From: Erodium maritimum
Taxonomy: Eukaryota; Streptophyta; Magnoliopsida; Geraniales; Geraniaceae
NCBI GenBank assembly: GCA_963921825.1
Contig: OY997594.1
Location: forward strand, 35,446,956-35,510,955
DNA: 64,000 nucleotides
Reading direction: 5' to 3'
The notes beneath the pieces were generated by a model. The model saw nothing but the letters and a program-made list of their open reading frames with translations. It did not search any database and was not told the DNA's origin. The number at the start of each line of letters is the position of its first letter. The stretch's first letter is position 1. Below, in pieces: positions 23,201 to 33,054 of the stretch. Position numbers and translations under genes: made by a program.

Positions 23201-25027
23201 TGCTGAAACAGATCACTTGAGGGGTGTTACTGAAAATATAATGTTAGGTCAGCTTGCACCCATCGGTACTGGAGACTGCGGCTTGTATCTCAATAACGAG
23301 ATGTTGAAGAATGCCATTGAACTTCAGTTACCAAGTTACATGGATGGTCTGGATTACGGCATGACACCTGGACGCTCTCCAGTATCTGGGACTCCTTACC
23401 ACGAGGGATCGATGTCTCCTAATTATACGTTGAGCCCAAGCCTCCGTCTATCTCCTATTACAGATGCTCAATTTTCTCCTTATGTTGGTGGAATGGCTTT
23501 CTCTCCAACTTCATCTCCAGGGTACAGTCCTTCATCACCGGGCTATAGTCCTTCATCTCCGGGCTACAGTCCTACCTCCCCTGGTTACAGTCCTACCTCC
23601 CCTGGTTATAGTCCCACTTCTCCAACATATAGTCCTAGTTCTCCTGGTTATAGCCCAACAAGTCCCGCATACTCTCCAACAAGTCCTTCATACTCACCCA
23701 CCTCTCCCAGCTACAGCCCGACCTCTCCAAGCTACAGCCCAACTTCGCCCAGTTACAGCCCCACCTCCCCTGCATACAGCCCCACCTCTCCTGCATACAG
23801 CCCCACCTCACCTTCCTATAGTCCTACATCACCTTCTTACAGCCCAACCTCACCTTCCTATAGCCCAACATCACCTTCTTATAGCCCTACATCTCCTTCT
23901 TACAGCCCCACATCTCCATCATATAGCCCTACATCACCAGCTTATAGCCCGACTTCTCCTGGTTATAGCCCAACTTCTCCTGGTTATAGCCCAACTTCAC
24001 CAAGTTACAGTCCTACATCTCCGACCTATAGCCCAACATCTCCAAGCTACAATCCCCAGTCGGCAAGATACAGCCCATCACTGGCGTACTCGCCAAGCAG
24101 TCCAAGGTTGTCACCATCGAGTCCTTACAGCCCTACATCTCCAAGCTACAGGTATGCTTTAATATCATTTAGTTGCCCAGTGACAAGTGTCTTTGGGCTG
24201 CTTGGATTGAAATTACAAAATGCTAATGTCAAGAATCCTAGAGTTATGTTAATTGTTAATATTTTCTTCTGTTACAGTCCAACCTCTCCATCATATTCCC
24301 CAACGTCTCCATCTTATTCTCCTTCAAGTCCTACATACAGTCCGAGCAGGTGAGGCTATTCTTGTTTTTCTTCTCCTGCTTGAATAGGTGCTAATTTCAA
24401 TTTGGGACATGCTTCTGGTCTTCACTTAAGCAGACTATCATTGTTAAGCAAGTCCTTTAACATTTTTTTCTTCATTTGATATGTTGGAAGTTTTCAATGG
24501 CAGTGAAGTTCATAAATGGGCTATTGAAATTGAAAAGTTGTGAAATAGATTAATATTAGGTGGTCCCAGACCAATTACTTGAATTGATTTTCAGAAACGT
24601 GCTTTTTACAGTTACTACAAGAGTCTGATTCAATGTGGCACAACTGCTACTATCTGTTGCTAGTGTTACATATATAAAGTCTTGTGATTATATTTTACGC
24701 TGAAATCGTAATGCTTAGATTTGATGTTGTTAATCTAGCCCGTATAACTCTGGAGTGAGCCCAAATTACAGTCCAAGCTCTCCACAGTACAGGTGAGTGG
24801 AGGCCACGGATGGCTCTTGGAATATCCTTAAATGCACTGTTGAAATAATATGGGTGATGTAATTTATTCTCTTGTTATTATGCAGTCCAAGTGCAGGGTA
24901 CTCACCAAGTGTGCCTGGGTACTCACCGACATCTACCAGTCAGTACACTCCAGAAACAGGCAACGAGGATCCCGGAACGAACAATGCGGATCCAGAAACC
25001 AGCAACCAGGATGGCAGGAACACTTGA
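17220..25027 (+). CDS. NRPB1: DNA-directed RNA polymerase II largest subunit (RPB1)
   Basis: This is the catalytic subunit of nuclear RNA polymerase II. I assign 14 coding exons: 17220-17303, 17402-17665, 18236-18535, 18616-18774, 18981-19142, 19242-19462, 19550-19691, 19778-20113, 20235-20521, 20761-21019, 21105-24151, 24278-24349, 24739-24792 and 24886-25027. All junctions keep frame and give 1842 residues, close to the ~1840 of Arabidopsis NRPB1. The N terminus has the clamp zinc site (CDTC...CPGHFG). The active-site NADFDGD occupies residues 492-498 (19919-19939). The bridge-helix/trigger-loop region lies in exon 11 (for example [16 protein letters not shown]). The C-terminal domain has about 30 YSPTSPS-type heptads. 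Intron 7 uses a GC donor. Introns 6 and 11 are multiples of three without in-frame stops. The last residues are acidic/Asn-rich and lack Lys. Identity is certain; the individual splice sites are inferred from homology. Confidence 0.97.
23523..24349 (+). repeat. RPB1 C-terminal domain heptad repeats
   Basis: Twenty-five uninterrupted YSP(T/S)SPx units run to about 24050. A degenerate stretch follows ([13 protein letters not shown]), then further heptads through exons 12-14. The 7-residue unit is the phosphorylation platform that couples transcription to RNA processing. Most position-7 residues are Ser, with Ala, Gly and Thr variants clustered. An intron (24152-24277) lies inside these coordinates. 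Confidence 0.95.
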
Positions 25028-25686
25028 GGAGAATGTTATTTGTAAAGAGCTAGTGTTTGCAAAGGTATAGTCCAAGTTGAAAATGGAAATTATCATCTGT
25101 TGGCTATAGAACACAAGAAATCTTGAGGCATAATCTTTGAGGGTAATTTGCATGCTTTGGTGAGATATATTTCTGTTTTGCTGGTAATCGGAGATGACCG
25201 TCTTATGGTTGAGATTTAATACAAGCTTTTCCTTAAAATTTGTGGTGTTCATTCATTATGGCAGGATAGTTACAGGGTCCAATCTTACTGAATTATAGCT
25301 TTAAGCTTGATCGATGTTCTGTCTTGACAAGTACGTACCTGTTTTGTTGTTGTTATTGTGATTACCATTTGATCTACAGTGCCAGTCGTTGTATGGCAAC
25401 ATTAGACATATCTCAGATCCTCCATTTGAATGTATTTGTGCATGTCCACATTCAGGTTATTTTACAAGCTGGTTCATGATTAGTTTTGTTGAATTTGCAG
25501 GGTGGAGTATGATAGAGTTGCAGATGTTCCAGTCCTAAAATAAGATTGGAGCATGGGGAGGGCAACTGATATCATATGTATTAGTTTTGTTACATCCTTA
25601 TGGTTGTAGTAAGGCGTTGACTCTTAGTTTGTTGCAATTAATGAGGACCCCGAGATGGACTTGTTCATTTTGTTTCTACAATTATA
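25028..25686 (+). other. NRPB1 3' untranslated region and flank
   Basis: No coding potential was seen after the stop. A possible 3'-UTR intron runs from a GTATAG donor at 25065 to a TTTGCAG acceptor ending at 25500. Transcript ends cannot be fixed, but the sequence becomes unique AT-rich DNA just before the MULE target duplication. Confidence 0.4.
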
Positions 25687-26376
25687 ACAAAATAAGGGAA
25701 CGATTTATTAAAAAGGCCTTCTGAGGCTAATTTATTGCAAAAAAACCTTCACATGTTATATGTTTTGTAAAAAGACCTCCACTTTATGTTTTCCAATATT
25801 ATCCTTTTGTAATATTGGAAAAAAACCCTAAATCTCAGCCCCCCTTTTCGCACCCAGAAAACAGCCGGCCGACGACCTCCATATCTAAAAAAAATTCCGG
25901 CGTCCACCACGTTCCCCGTCGCCGTCCACCACCGTCCAAAGCCCATTGAGTCCATTTAAGCAATCCTCAAAGTAAGGTAAGCTTGATTTCATCATAAATT
26001 TGAAGCTAGTGAATTTCAGTTATAGGTTTGAGTAGATCTTCGAATGTAGGAGTGGAAAAACGATAAGTTATGGTTTAATGTGTGTGTAAACTTAGTGAAA
26101 TAAACAAATGGTAGAATTTGGTGGAATAGATTAATATGTCGTAGGTTTTGTGAAGTTTCTGAAATGGTGAACCAGTAGGGCCGATCGGCCTCGGATGGGG
26201 AAGACGAGCTCACCGATCGGTCTCGTATGCACGTGAATATATACGAGCCGGACGGCTGATATGTCAACCGATCGGGTGACCGATCGGATGGGTTATTTGT
26301 GGGACGGCTAATTGCATATACTAAATCATACTCGATTAGTACAATATGTCCTTATGGGGTTGTAATTGTTACAGGA

Positions 26377-28820
26377 ATGGGTGAAATTTTAGTCCGTGCT
26401 ACTTACGGTGGGGAATATAAGCTAGTGGATGAGAAGTATGATTGGATATCAACAACAAACAATGGTTGTGTTAGCCTTATTGTGGATGATAATACAACGC
26501 TGAAGAAAGTGAAGGAGCGCCTGTATTCCGAAATCGGGGTGAATGAAAGGGAGATAGAACTGAAACTTAGTTTTGTAGCTGTTATGCCCAATTTTGTAGG
26601 AGTTATCCCAATAGAGAAAATCTACGATGATTTCACTCTTCGGGGTTTTGTACTGAAGAACAGAATTATAGGTGCCAGAACCGTGTTACGTGTAGAGCTG
26701 AGCAAGAAAGATACAGTTTGTGAGGAAGATGATACTGTTGAACAGGGGGTCAACAATGTACCGGAAGCTGTTGCATATGAGTATGATGAACATGACAATG
26801 GGGGGCATGACGCTTATTTTGAAGTTGGTATTTGTAGTGTTGCAGGTAATCCAAATAATGTAGATAACCCAGTTATTCGGCGGAGAGAACGTGATACGGA
26901 AGCACAAGCATCATCTCCTACGCCACCATCGATAAGCTTGGATAATATCGAGGAGAACCGTGAAATGGTGGAGTATGTTCATAGAAATGAGGAGTTTCCT
27001 GCGGATTCGGTGGATCCAGAACAAAGCACTGTCGGTTTTAGGGATGTGTCAAGTTTAGTAGTTGGTAAAGAGTTTCCGAACAAGAGAGCACTGATGAGTT
27101 ATCTGAAAGACATTTCAATTAAGGGTGATTTTCGGATAAAACGTGATAGATCTTCAAAGACTTTATACATTGCAAAATGTGCTGGTGCTACTTGTGGGTG
27201 AAGAGTGCGTGCAGCAAAAGATCGCGGATCCCGTGAAACGTTCTCCATTAGAACGTATGAGTCTTTACATACTTGTTTGGTTAGTGAACGGAACTCCCGA
27301 AAAGGTAAATTGACCACGGAAGAGATTGCGTGTAGGTTGGTAAAAGAAAATAGTGAAGTAGAATATATTCCCAAACCACGTGCCATTCAAAACAAGTTGG
27401 AGTTGGACCAGATGGGCTTTTATAAATACTGACAATGTTGGAGGGCAAGAACACTGGCGATGATTAAACTTGTAGGGGACCCAGCTTCAAGTTATGGATT
27501 ACTCCCTGTTTATTTGCAGCAGGTTCGGAAGATGAATGCAGGTGTAGTAACTCATTTGGAGGTGGATGCGGAGAGTAGATTTAAATATGTTTTCATAGCA
27601 TATCGGCCATGTATTGAGGGATTTAACTATGCCTTGAGAAAAGTGATCTTAGTAGATGGTACGTGGTTGAAGACAAAGTATAAAGGGGTACTGATAATGG
27701 CAAGCAGGGAAGATGGTAATGGTCACCAATATCTTGTGGCTTGGGCTGTAGTTGACTCGGAGAACAACGAATCATGGAAATGGTTCTTCCAAAAGTTGAG
27801 GTCGGAGATCCCGGATGGGGACGACTTGGTTATCCTTTCGGATAGACATGTAAGTATCAGCAATGCAGTGTCGATCGTCTACCCAGAAGCCCAACATGGG
27901 CATTGTAGGTGGCATCTGACCCAAAATGTGAGAGAGAAGGTAGGGGCTAAGGAAAAAAAAACAGATTATCGAAGTTGTTTCAAAAAGTTGCTGATGCGTA
28001 CACAATGGAGAGGTTCCATGACAAGTACGAGCAACTGAAAGAAATGTACCCGAAGGCGACAAAATATTTGGAGGAGACAACCATACAACGTTGTCAATGG
28101 GCGAGATCTCACTTCGTAGGGTCGCGGTACAATATAATGACAGCGAACGGGGTTGAGTCTATCAACAATGTAATAAGAGAAGCGAGAAAGCTGCCTGTTA
28201 TAAAGTTGTTGAACATGATGCAGGAAAGGGTTACCGAATGCTTCATGCAACGTCTGGATGTGATGAACAAGATACCGAACTCCCATACTATAACTCCAAA
28301 GGTAGAGAAAATCATGTCTGCAAGCAACAAGCTAGTCTCGCATATGCAGATAACACCACTGAACACACACGACGAGTATCAGGTGAGGGCTGAACATAAT
28401 GACGTATTGGTTCATTTGGGGATGAGGCAATGCAGTTGCCGGGAGTTTGACATAGACAGAATTCCTTGTGCTCATGCCCTAGCGTGTTGTGAGCATGCCA
28501 ATATAGATCTGTATGACTTGTGCTCGAACTATTACACGCTACAAAAATGGGCTGAAGCATATTCTGGGACTGTGTACCCAGTGTCCCGTACAGAAGAGTG
28601 GAATATTGATGATTTTGATCGTGAAGTTCTTATCGATGTTCTTCCTCCAGACTATGAAGCGAAACGCGGGAGACTGCAGGAAAGAAGAATTCCTTCAGGA
28701 GGTGAGGTTCAACGAGCGACTCAAGCGGCTCCAAAGCGTCCCAGGAAATGTGGACATTTTGCTACCGTGGGTCACAACAGACGAACATGTCCTTCGCTTC
28801 GATCTGCATCTAATGTTTAG
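26377..28820 (+). pseudogene. MuDR-type (MULE) transposase, broken
   Basis: A MULE transposase normally cuts and inserts the element. The first ATG after a TGTTACAG acceptor-like site is taken as the start. In order the gene shows an N-terminal domain with a ubiquitin-like look (VSLIVDDNTTLKKVKERLYS), the MuDR DNA-binding region with a CAGATCG Cys cluster (about 27060-27270), and the DDE-type core (VDGTWLKTKYKG, LVILSDRHVSI, HCRWHLTQNV). A SWIM zinc finger follows (CSCREF...CAHALA), then a C-terminal zinc-knuckle-like GHNRRTC. It is broken by TGA at 27199-27201 and 27430-27432, both where the family usually has Trp, and by a frameshift at the A9 run 27953-27961. Three intact blocks remain. 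Truncated proteins could still be made but would lack a joined catalytic core. Confidence 0.92.
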
Positions 28821-29259
28821 TGCAGGTATGTTTCCATTTATGATAGACTGTGTGTATTTATTTATTCTTGAATATGGTACTATTTGCTGAGTATACTTTG
28901 TTTGAATTGCATGTGTTGAATGCATTTCCATTTCCATTACATGCGAGGAATGCATTTATGTTTGGGATGGGATAGTGGTGTATATGCATGAAGCCGATCG
29001 GCAACGGCGGGAGCCGAACGGCTTAACTGTGAAAAAATAAGATCTGTTCTGTTGCCCGATCGGTCAAGGATGTGGCCCCAGACGGCGCCGAATGGGTTAA
29101 CAACTCATATAAACCAAACATCGTTCAAATACCACAAGTCACATGTAGTTTGATTCAAGTTAAACGGTAAACACATTACAACCCTACTTTATTACCACAA
29201 AGACTCTCATATGGAGTTGAAAATTTGAGGTCTTTGTGTCCGATACAAACCAACCCATA

Positions 29260-29529
29260 TTACCAACGGGTAGGAGTACAATCTTGGTGAGTGAAGGACA
29301 AGACGAAATGTCGAAGTCCTTCGAGCTGCTCCAACACGATACATGCATTATTCTCGTCGGCATCTGTCCATCCACTTCTATTCGCCTGTCTCAGCTCGTC
29401 CATCAGTGCATCAGCCTTCACTTGGACCCGAAGAAAACTTATCCTAATCTTCTGAAGCTTATCCAGCCTCTCCTTGTGTTCAAGTTCAACACGCTGTGTT
29501 GTAATGATGTCTCTTAAAGGTGCAGACAT
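29260..29529 (-). CDS. Small coiled-coil gene, family A copy 1
   Basis: An 89-residue protein starting MSAPLRDI, not recognised from any known family. It shares with the two copies at 30291-30485 and 30758-30952 the order MS(A/S)P, a Leu-rich heptad helix (LDKLQKIRISFLRVQVKADA), and an ending like L(E)GL..FV.SFT. Where the sisters stop after SFT, this copy reads through a further nine residues (HQDCTPTRW), and it has a 15-residue insertion before the final helix. A TATA box (29592-29598) lies 63 bp upstream. It sits between the transposase and protease genes of the MULE and is transcribed in the protease direction. It looks like a small coiled-coil adaptor or oligomerisation protein, but function is unknown. 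Confidence 0.6.
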   Translation of the reverse strand: MSAPLRDIITTQRVELEHKERLDKLQKIRISFLRVQVKADALMDELRQANRSGWTDADENNACIVLEQLEGLRHFVLSFTHQDCTPTRW

Positions 29530-29591
29530 TGTGGATGAAGTGAGTGAAGAGTAGTGATGAGTGAGTAGTGAGTCAAGAGGGTTGGAGTGGG

Positions 29592-29598
29592 TTTTATA
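29592..29598 (-). promoter_or_regulatory. TATA box of family A copy 1
   Basis: The minus-strand context is GCCTATAAAAC, 63 bp before the ATG. The same GCCTATAAA context recurs upstream of all three family B genes. Confidence 0.55.
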
Positions 29599-29699
29599 GG
29601 CGTGGTGAGGTCCATAAATGTAAGTTGGGTGGTGGGTTCCATTAATATGGGGTTGGTGGTTGTTGGGAAAACAGGGTTAGTGGTTGTGATGACTTAATT

Positions 29700-30175
29700 T
29701 GATGGAGGAATGGCCCCAAACAGCGCTTTATGGGGCAAAAATTAGGGTTTGTTGAAGTCGGATGGAGGGATGGCCCCATACGGCGCCGGATGAGGTCAGT
29801 ATTAGGGTTAGGGTTTAGGGTTGGTCTTAGACTGCGCCGGATGAGGTCAGTATTAGGGTTTGTTGAAGTCGGATGGAGGGATGGCCCCATACGGCGCCGG
29901 ATGAGGTCAGTATTAGGGTTAGGTGTAGGGTTGTTCTCAGACAGCGCCGGATGAGGTGTCAAACAGCGCCGTATGGTGTCAATCGGACAGAGGGTTGGTC
30001 TCAGACTGCGCCGGATGAGGTCAATATTAGGGTTAGGTGTAGGGTTGGTCTCAGACAGCGCCAGATGAGGTGTCAGACAGCGCCGTATGGTGTCAATCGG
30101 ACAGAGGGGGGTCCCAAACAGCGCCGTATGGGGCCAATCGGACAGAGGGATGGACCCATCCCGCGCCGTTTGGGG
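29700..30175. repeat. Minisatellite with GCGCCGGATGAGGTC units
   Basis: Repeats of variable length (roughly 45-75 bp) are built from modules such as GATGGAGGGATGGCCCCATA, CGGCGCCGGATGAGGTCA, GTATTAGGGTT and GTCTCAGACAGCGCC. Similar GCGCC-GT-TGG words recur near 37230-37650 at the other end of the same MULE. Confidence 0.75.
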
Positions 30176-30290
30176 ACCAATTCCTATTGTTTATTTGTTG
30201 GAAGGTCCCATTCAATTAACATTCAACGACTAACATTACAAACCTAATGATTACCACAAAGCCTCACATCTGGAAAATGGAAATGGTCTC

Positions 30291-30485
30291 CTAAGTGAAG
30301 GACCGTACAAGCTGTAAAATGCCCCCGAGGTGGTCCAAAAACTCCTTCAACTCCTGCTTAATTGGATTTGTATTCTCTACGACCCTCTGAAGACTTATCT
30401 TCAACTGCTGGAGCTCGGCCAATAACTCGGTGTATTCAAGTTCACCACTCTGTGGTGGAGTGATGTCCCAAAAAGGTGCAGACAT
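30291..30485 (-). CDS. Small coiled-coil gene, family A copy 2
   Basis: A 64-residue protein starting MSAPFWDITPP. Its middle (LLAELQQLKISLQRVVENTN) and end (LVRSFT) match copy 3 closely and copy 1 more loosely. The heptad spacing of Leu/Ile suggests one amphipathic helix that would dimerise. A TATA box (30550-30556) is 65 bp upstream, and the first bases of the leader resemble copy 1 (TCACT...CATCA(C)AATGTCTGCACC). The frame is intact, unlike the two large genes of the same MULE. I do not recognise the family. Confidence 0.6.
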   Translation of the reverse strand: MSAPFWDITPPQSGELEYTELLAELQQLKISLQRVVENTNPIKQELKEFLDHLGGILQLVRSFT

Positions 30486-30549
30486 TGTTGATGAATAGAG
30501 TGTAGAGTGAGTAAAGAGTAGTGATGAGTGAAGTGAAGTAAAAAGTGGT

Positions 30550-30556
30550 TTTTATA
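30550..30556 (-). promoter_or_regulatory. TATA box of family A copy 2
   Basis: The minus-strand context is CCCTTATAAAAACC, 65 bp upstream of the start codon. Confidence 0.5.
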
Positions 30557-30757
30557 AGGGTGACTGAAGAATATATTCCTTCCGTAAAGTAGGAGTACAA
30601 TTCTACCCTAAACATTACAACCCTAATTCTCACGACTCTCTTGCAACGTGAGTACAATTCAACACTAATTATTACCACAAAGCCTCACATACGACATTAG
30701 AAAATGGAGGTATTTGTAATCCGATACAAGCAAACTCACATTAGCAAGTGGGATCTC

Positions 30758-30952
30758 TTAAGTGAAGGACCGTACGAAACGTAATAGGCCTTCGAGCTGG
30801 TCCATGGCCTCCTTCAACTCCTGCTTGAGTTGATCTGCCTTATCTTCCACCCTCTGAAGACTTACCTTGATCTGGTGAAGATCGTCCAATATCGCAATGC
30901 ATTCTTCATCAGCAAGCCGTGGTGTATTGCTGCCCGAAATAGGTGAAGACAT
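30758..30952 (-). CDS. Small coiled-coil gene, family A copy 3
   Basis: A 64-residue protein starting MSSPISGSNTPR, followed by a long heptad helix (IAILDDLHQIKVSLQRVEDK, then ADQLKQELKEAMDQLEGLL) and the family ending FVRSFT. This is the clearest coiled coil of the three. It has the same length as copy 2, its own TATA box (31007-31012), and sequence between copies that is not conserved beyond the promoter region. That pattern suggests separate genes and not exons of one. No signal peptide or membrane segment is seen. Function unknown. Confidence 0.6.
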   Translation of the reverse strand: MSSPISGSNTPRLADEECIAILDDLHQIKVSLQRVEDKADQLKQELKEAMDQLEGLLRFVRSFT

Positions 30953-31006
30953 TGTCGATAAACTTAGTAAAGAGTATTGCTGAGTTCATTCAAGTGAATA
31001 TTAGGG

Positions 31007-31012
31007 TTTATA
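31007..31012 (-). promoter_or_regulatory. TATA box of family A copy 3
   Basis: The minus-strand context is CCCTTATAAACCC, 55 bp upstream of the start codon and similar in context to that of copy 2. Confidence 0.5.
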
Positions 31013-31021
31013 AGGGTAACT

Positions 31022-31145
31022 AAAGAATATATTCCTTCCGTAAAGTATGTCCCATCTAATTGACGTCGGAAGGAATATATTCCTTCCGTAAAGTATGTAC
31101 CATCTAATCGACGTCGGAAGGAATATATTCCTTCCGTAAAGTATA
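31022..31145. repeat. ~53-bp tandem repeat containing a 20-bp palindrome
   Basis: About two and a half units share AATATATTCCTTCCGTAAAG, then TATGT(C/A)CCATCTAAT(T/C)GACGTC. Units are joined through the perfect palindrome GGAAGGAATATATTCCTTCC. A further partial unit lies at 30570-30590, upstream of family A copy 2. Confidence 0.85.
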
Positions 31146-31330
31146 TTCAGTCTCAATATGTGCAGATTGGATCCCAAACTGCGCATATTGGGACCCAATC
31201 TGCGCATATTGAGTCCCAATAAGCGCAGTTTGGTACCCAGTCTGCGCATATTGAGGCCTAAACTGCGCAGATTGGGACTCAATCCGCGCATAATGAGTCT
31301 CAATCTGCGCAGTTTGGGTCCATGGGATGA
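31146..31330. repeat. 21-bp minisatellite, block 1
   Basis: About eight degenerate units of the form (A/T)TTG(A/G)G(T/A)C(C/T)CAATCTGCGCA. The unit is the same family as at 31908-32025, on the other side of family B copy 1. Confidence 0.8.
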
Positions 31331-31416
31331 CCGATTGGCCCACAGCAAGCAATGTAAAACCCATAAACTTATTTTATTTCATCCAAATAGCATAATCATA
31401 CAGCCTCATTACTACA

Positions 31417-31764
31417 TTACGCATCTAGCATAAAGTTAAGGAGCCTCTCCTCAGCTTCTCTAGATTTGTCCATCCACTCTACGAAACGTTGAAACCATGG
31501 AGGCTCCTCGTAAGGAAGCCTCACAATGTCACGATCGTTTTCAAAAGGAGGGAATTCAAATGGGTGTTCACCATCTAGAGGTGGAGGACATTCTACATTA
31601 TTCTGTTGGACGAGTTCCTTTATTCGGTCCAACCGCTGAATTGAGTCATCGAGTATGCGGTCGTACTCAACGGCCCATGGTGGTGGCGCCACAAAGACGA
31701 CTGTTCCGACGTTCTCCCGTCGCCTCCACCTACGCTCAAGACGAGGATCGTGGTTGGGTTCCAT
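31417..31764 (-). CDS. Small Trp-motif gene, family B copy 1
   Basis: A 115-residue protein starting MEPNHDPRLERRWRRR, not recognised. It has a basic N terminus, a helix (YDRILDDSIQRLDRIKELVQ), a Pro-rich linker (PPPLDGEHPFEFPPF) and the family signature EEPPWFQRFVEWM, followed by a short C-terminal helix ending LLNFMLDA. The copies at 32209-32599 and 33055-33348 share the same order: M(E/D)P, a helix with QRLD/QRLA, EEP(A/P)WF..(F/Y)V(E/Q)WM and a hydrophobic tail. A TATA box lies at 31830-31836. The frame is intact. It could be an interaction module exposing the Trp-Phe patch; this is inference only. Confidence 0.6.
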   Translation of the reverse strand: MEPNHDPRLERRWRRRENVGTVVFVAPPPWAVEYDRILDDSIQRLDRIKELVQQNNVECPPPLDGEHPFEFPPFENDRDIVRLPYEEPPWFQRFVEWMDKSREAEERLLNFMLDA

Positions 31765-31829
31765 CCTGTCCCAAAAAGTATACCTATAAAATGAGGGTTG
31801 GAGTGAAAATTATTCAAGTGGAGAGTGGG

Positions 31830-31836
31830 TTTTATA
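31830..31836 (-). promoter_or_regulatory. TATA box of family B copy 1
   Basis: The minus-strand context is CACGCCTATAAAACCCACTC, nearly identical to that of family A copy 1. It lies 66 bp upstream of the ATG. Confidence 0.55.
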
Positions 31837-31907
31837 GGCGTGTAAGGAATGAAGAGGGTTGGAGTTGGTGTGTGTACGCATTAATGGAGCCATTAATGTG
31901 TTGACTG

Positions 31908-32025
31908 TGTTGAGTCCCAATCTGCGCAGATTGAGTCCCAATCTGCGCAGATTGAGTCCCAATCCGCGCAGGTTGAGTCCCAATCCGCGCAGATTGAGTC
32001 CCAATATGCGCAGGTTGAGTCCATG
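31908..32025. repeat. 21-bp minisatellite, block 2
   Basis: Five near-identical 21-bp units, TGAGTCCCAATCTGCGCAGA and variants, directly upstream of the family B copy 1 promoter. They create a long repetitive minus-strand frame that is not a gene. Confidence 0.9.
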
Positions 32026-32208
32026 TGCATATTAATGGTACCCATTAATGTGTTGACTGCGTTGATTGTAGTGCATGCATTGGGACGTGCAGATTTTGTA
32101 TAGGAAATGTATCAAATAAAAGCATTGCCATTCATTGCATTAATTCTACAAACATAAACGTCATTTAGTCAAGTACCAACATTATTTTCCAAAAAATAAA
32201 AACAAACA

Positions 32209-32599
32209 CTACGCAGCAAGCAGACTGTTAATGAGACTCTGAACAATTTGTTGGTTTCAACCCATCCACTGTACGTAACCCTGGAACCAAGCTGGCTCCT
32301 CGAACGAATGAAGAAGGTCATCCTCGTTCATCGGTGGTTGAATAAATGGGTTTTCACCAGGAGGGAGTGGAGGACACGGTAAAATTTTCTCGCGCATGAC
32401 TGCCTCCAGTTGGTCCAACCGCTGGTTCCGGTGCTTGATACAGTCGTTCGGGCATTCGGACTATTCTGCCGTCGGCCAACATTGTGACGTATTCTCCGGC
32501 TAGCTCCCGTCTTATCCACGCACGCTCCGCACGCTCCGCACGCTCCGCACGCTCCGCACGCTCCGCACGCTCCGCACGCTCCGCTTGGTCGGGATCCAT
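32209..32599 (-). pseudogene. Small Trp-motif gene, family B copy 2, broken
   Basis: It starts MDPDQAER and runs into an Ala-Glu-Arg triplet repeated seven times, encoded by a 9-bp DNA repeat. After about residue 50 the family similarity continues in another frame (NQRLDQLEAV, PPLPPGENPF, FEEPAWFQGYVQWMG), so one frameshift lies near 32440-32460. A TGA then interrupts the C-terminal helix (about 32255) before the family-like ending SLINSLLAA and a stop at 32209. The 5' leader has a probable 83-bp intron (32601-32683) and a TATA box (32746-32752). It was a gene like copies 1 and 3 and is now inactive in full-length form. Confidence 0.65.
32518..32584. repeat. 9-bp repeat coding Ala-Glu-Arg
   Basis: CACGCTCCG is repeated in tandem seven times, in frame with family B copy 2 and preserving its frame whatever the copy number. 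Such arrays expand and contract by slippage. Confidence 0.9.
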
Positions 32600-32745
32600 T
32601 CTGTCACAAACATATACGTGGTTACACTACTAAAACAACAAACACATCTAAAAAATTATAATGCAAGAACATTATTCGACTACCTATTCCTTGAAAGCTG
32701 AGAGTGAAGGGGGTTGGAGTACAAATAATGGGGTAGCTAAGCCCC

Positions 32746-32752
32746 ATTTATA
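32746..32752 (-). promoter_or_regulatory. TATA box of family B copy 2
   Basis: The minus-strand context is CAGCCTATAAATGGGG, about 147 bp before the ATG. The longer distance is explained by the leader intron. Confidence 0.5.
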
Positions 32753-33054
32753 GGCTGGTGACAATGAATATGGTTGGAGTGGGTGGATGAGTGGGTGTGT
32801 ACCCATACATGTGTCTTGGGTGGAGAGACATATTAATGAGAGACATTAATATGTTGCGTTTCTTGGATGTAGTGATTGAATAGGGACGTGCATATTTTGT
32901 ACAAGATATGTATCCATGATAAAAATCAATTCAGAGCAATTCCAGTAAACAACAAAAAAAACACTGTGTTGGACAACAAAAGCATTACACTGAAGAACTC
33001 AACTTAAAGAGCAATAATACAAAATTGAAGGTTGAAGAACTCAACTAATACACC

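Noticed and set aside
23464-24162. A 232-codon plus-strand frame rich in His, Leu, Ala, Pro and Thr
   Set aside because: It is the out-of-phase reading of the RPB1 heptad repeats.
31766-31783. An 18-bp intron in front of family B copy 1
   Set aside because: It has GT/AG ends and matches the position of the leader introns of copies 2 and 3, but it is far below the minimum size for splicing; treated as a vestige.
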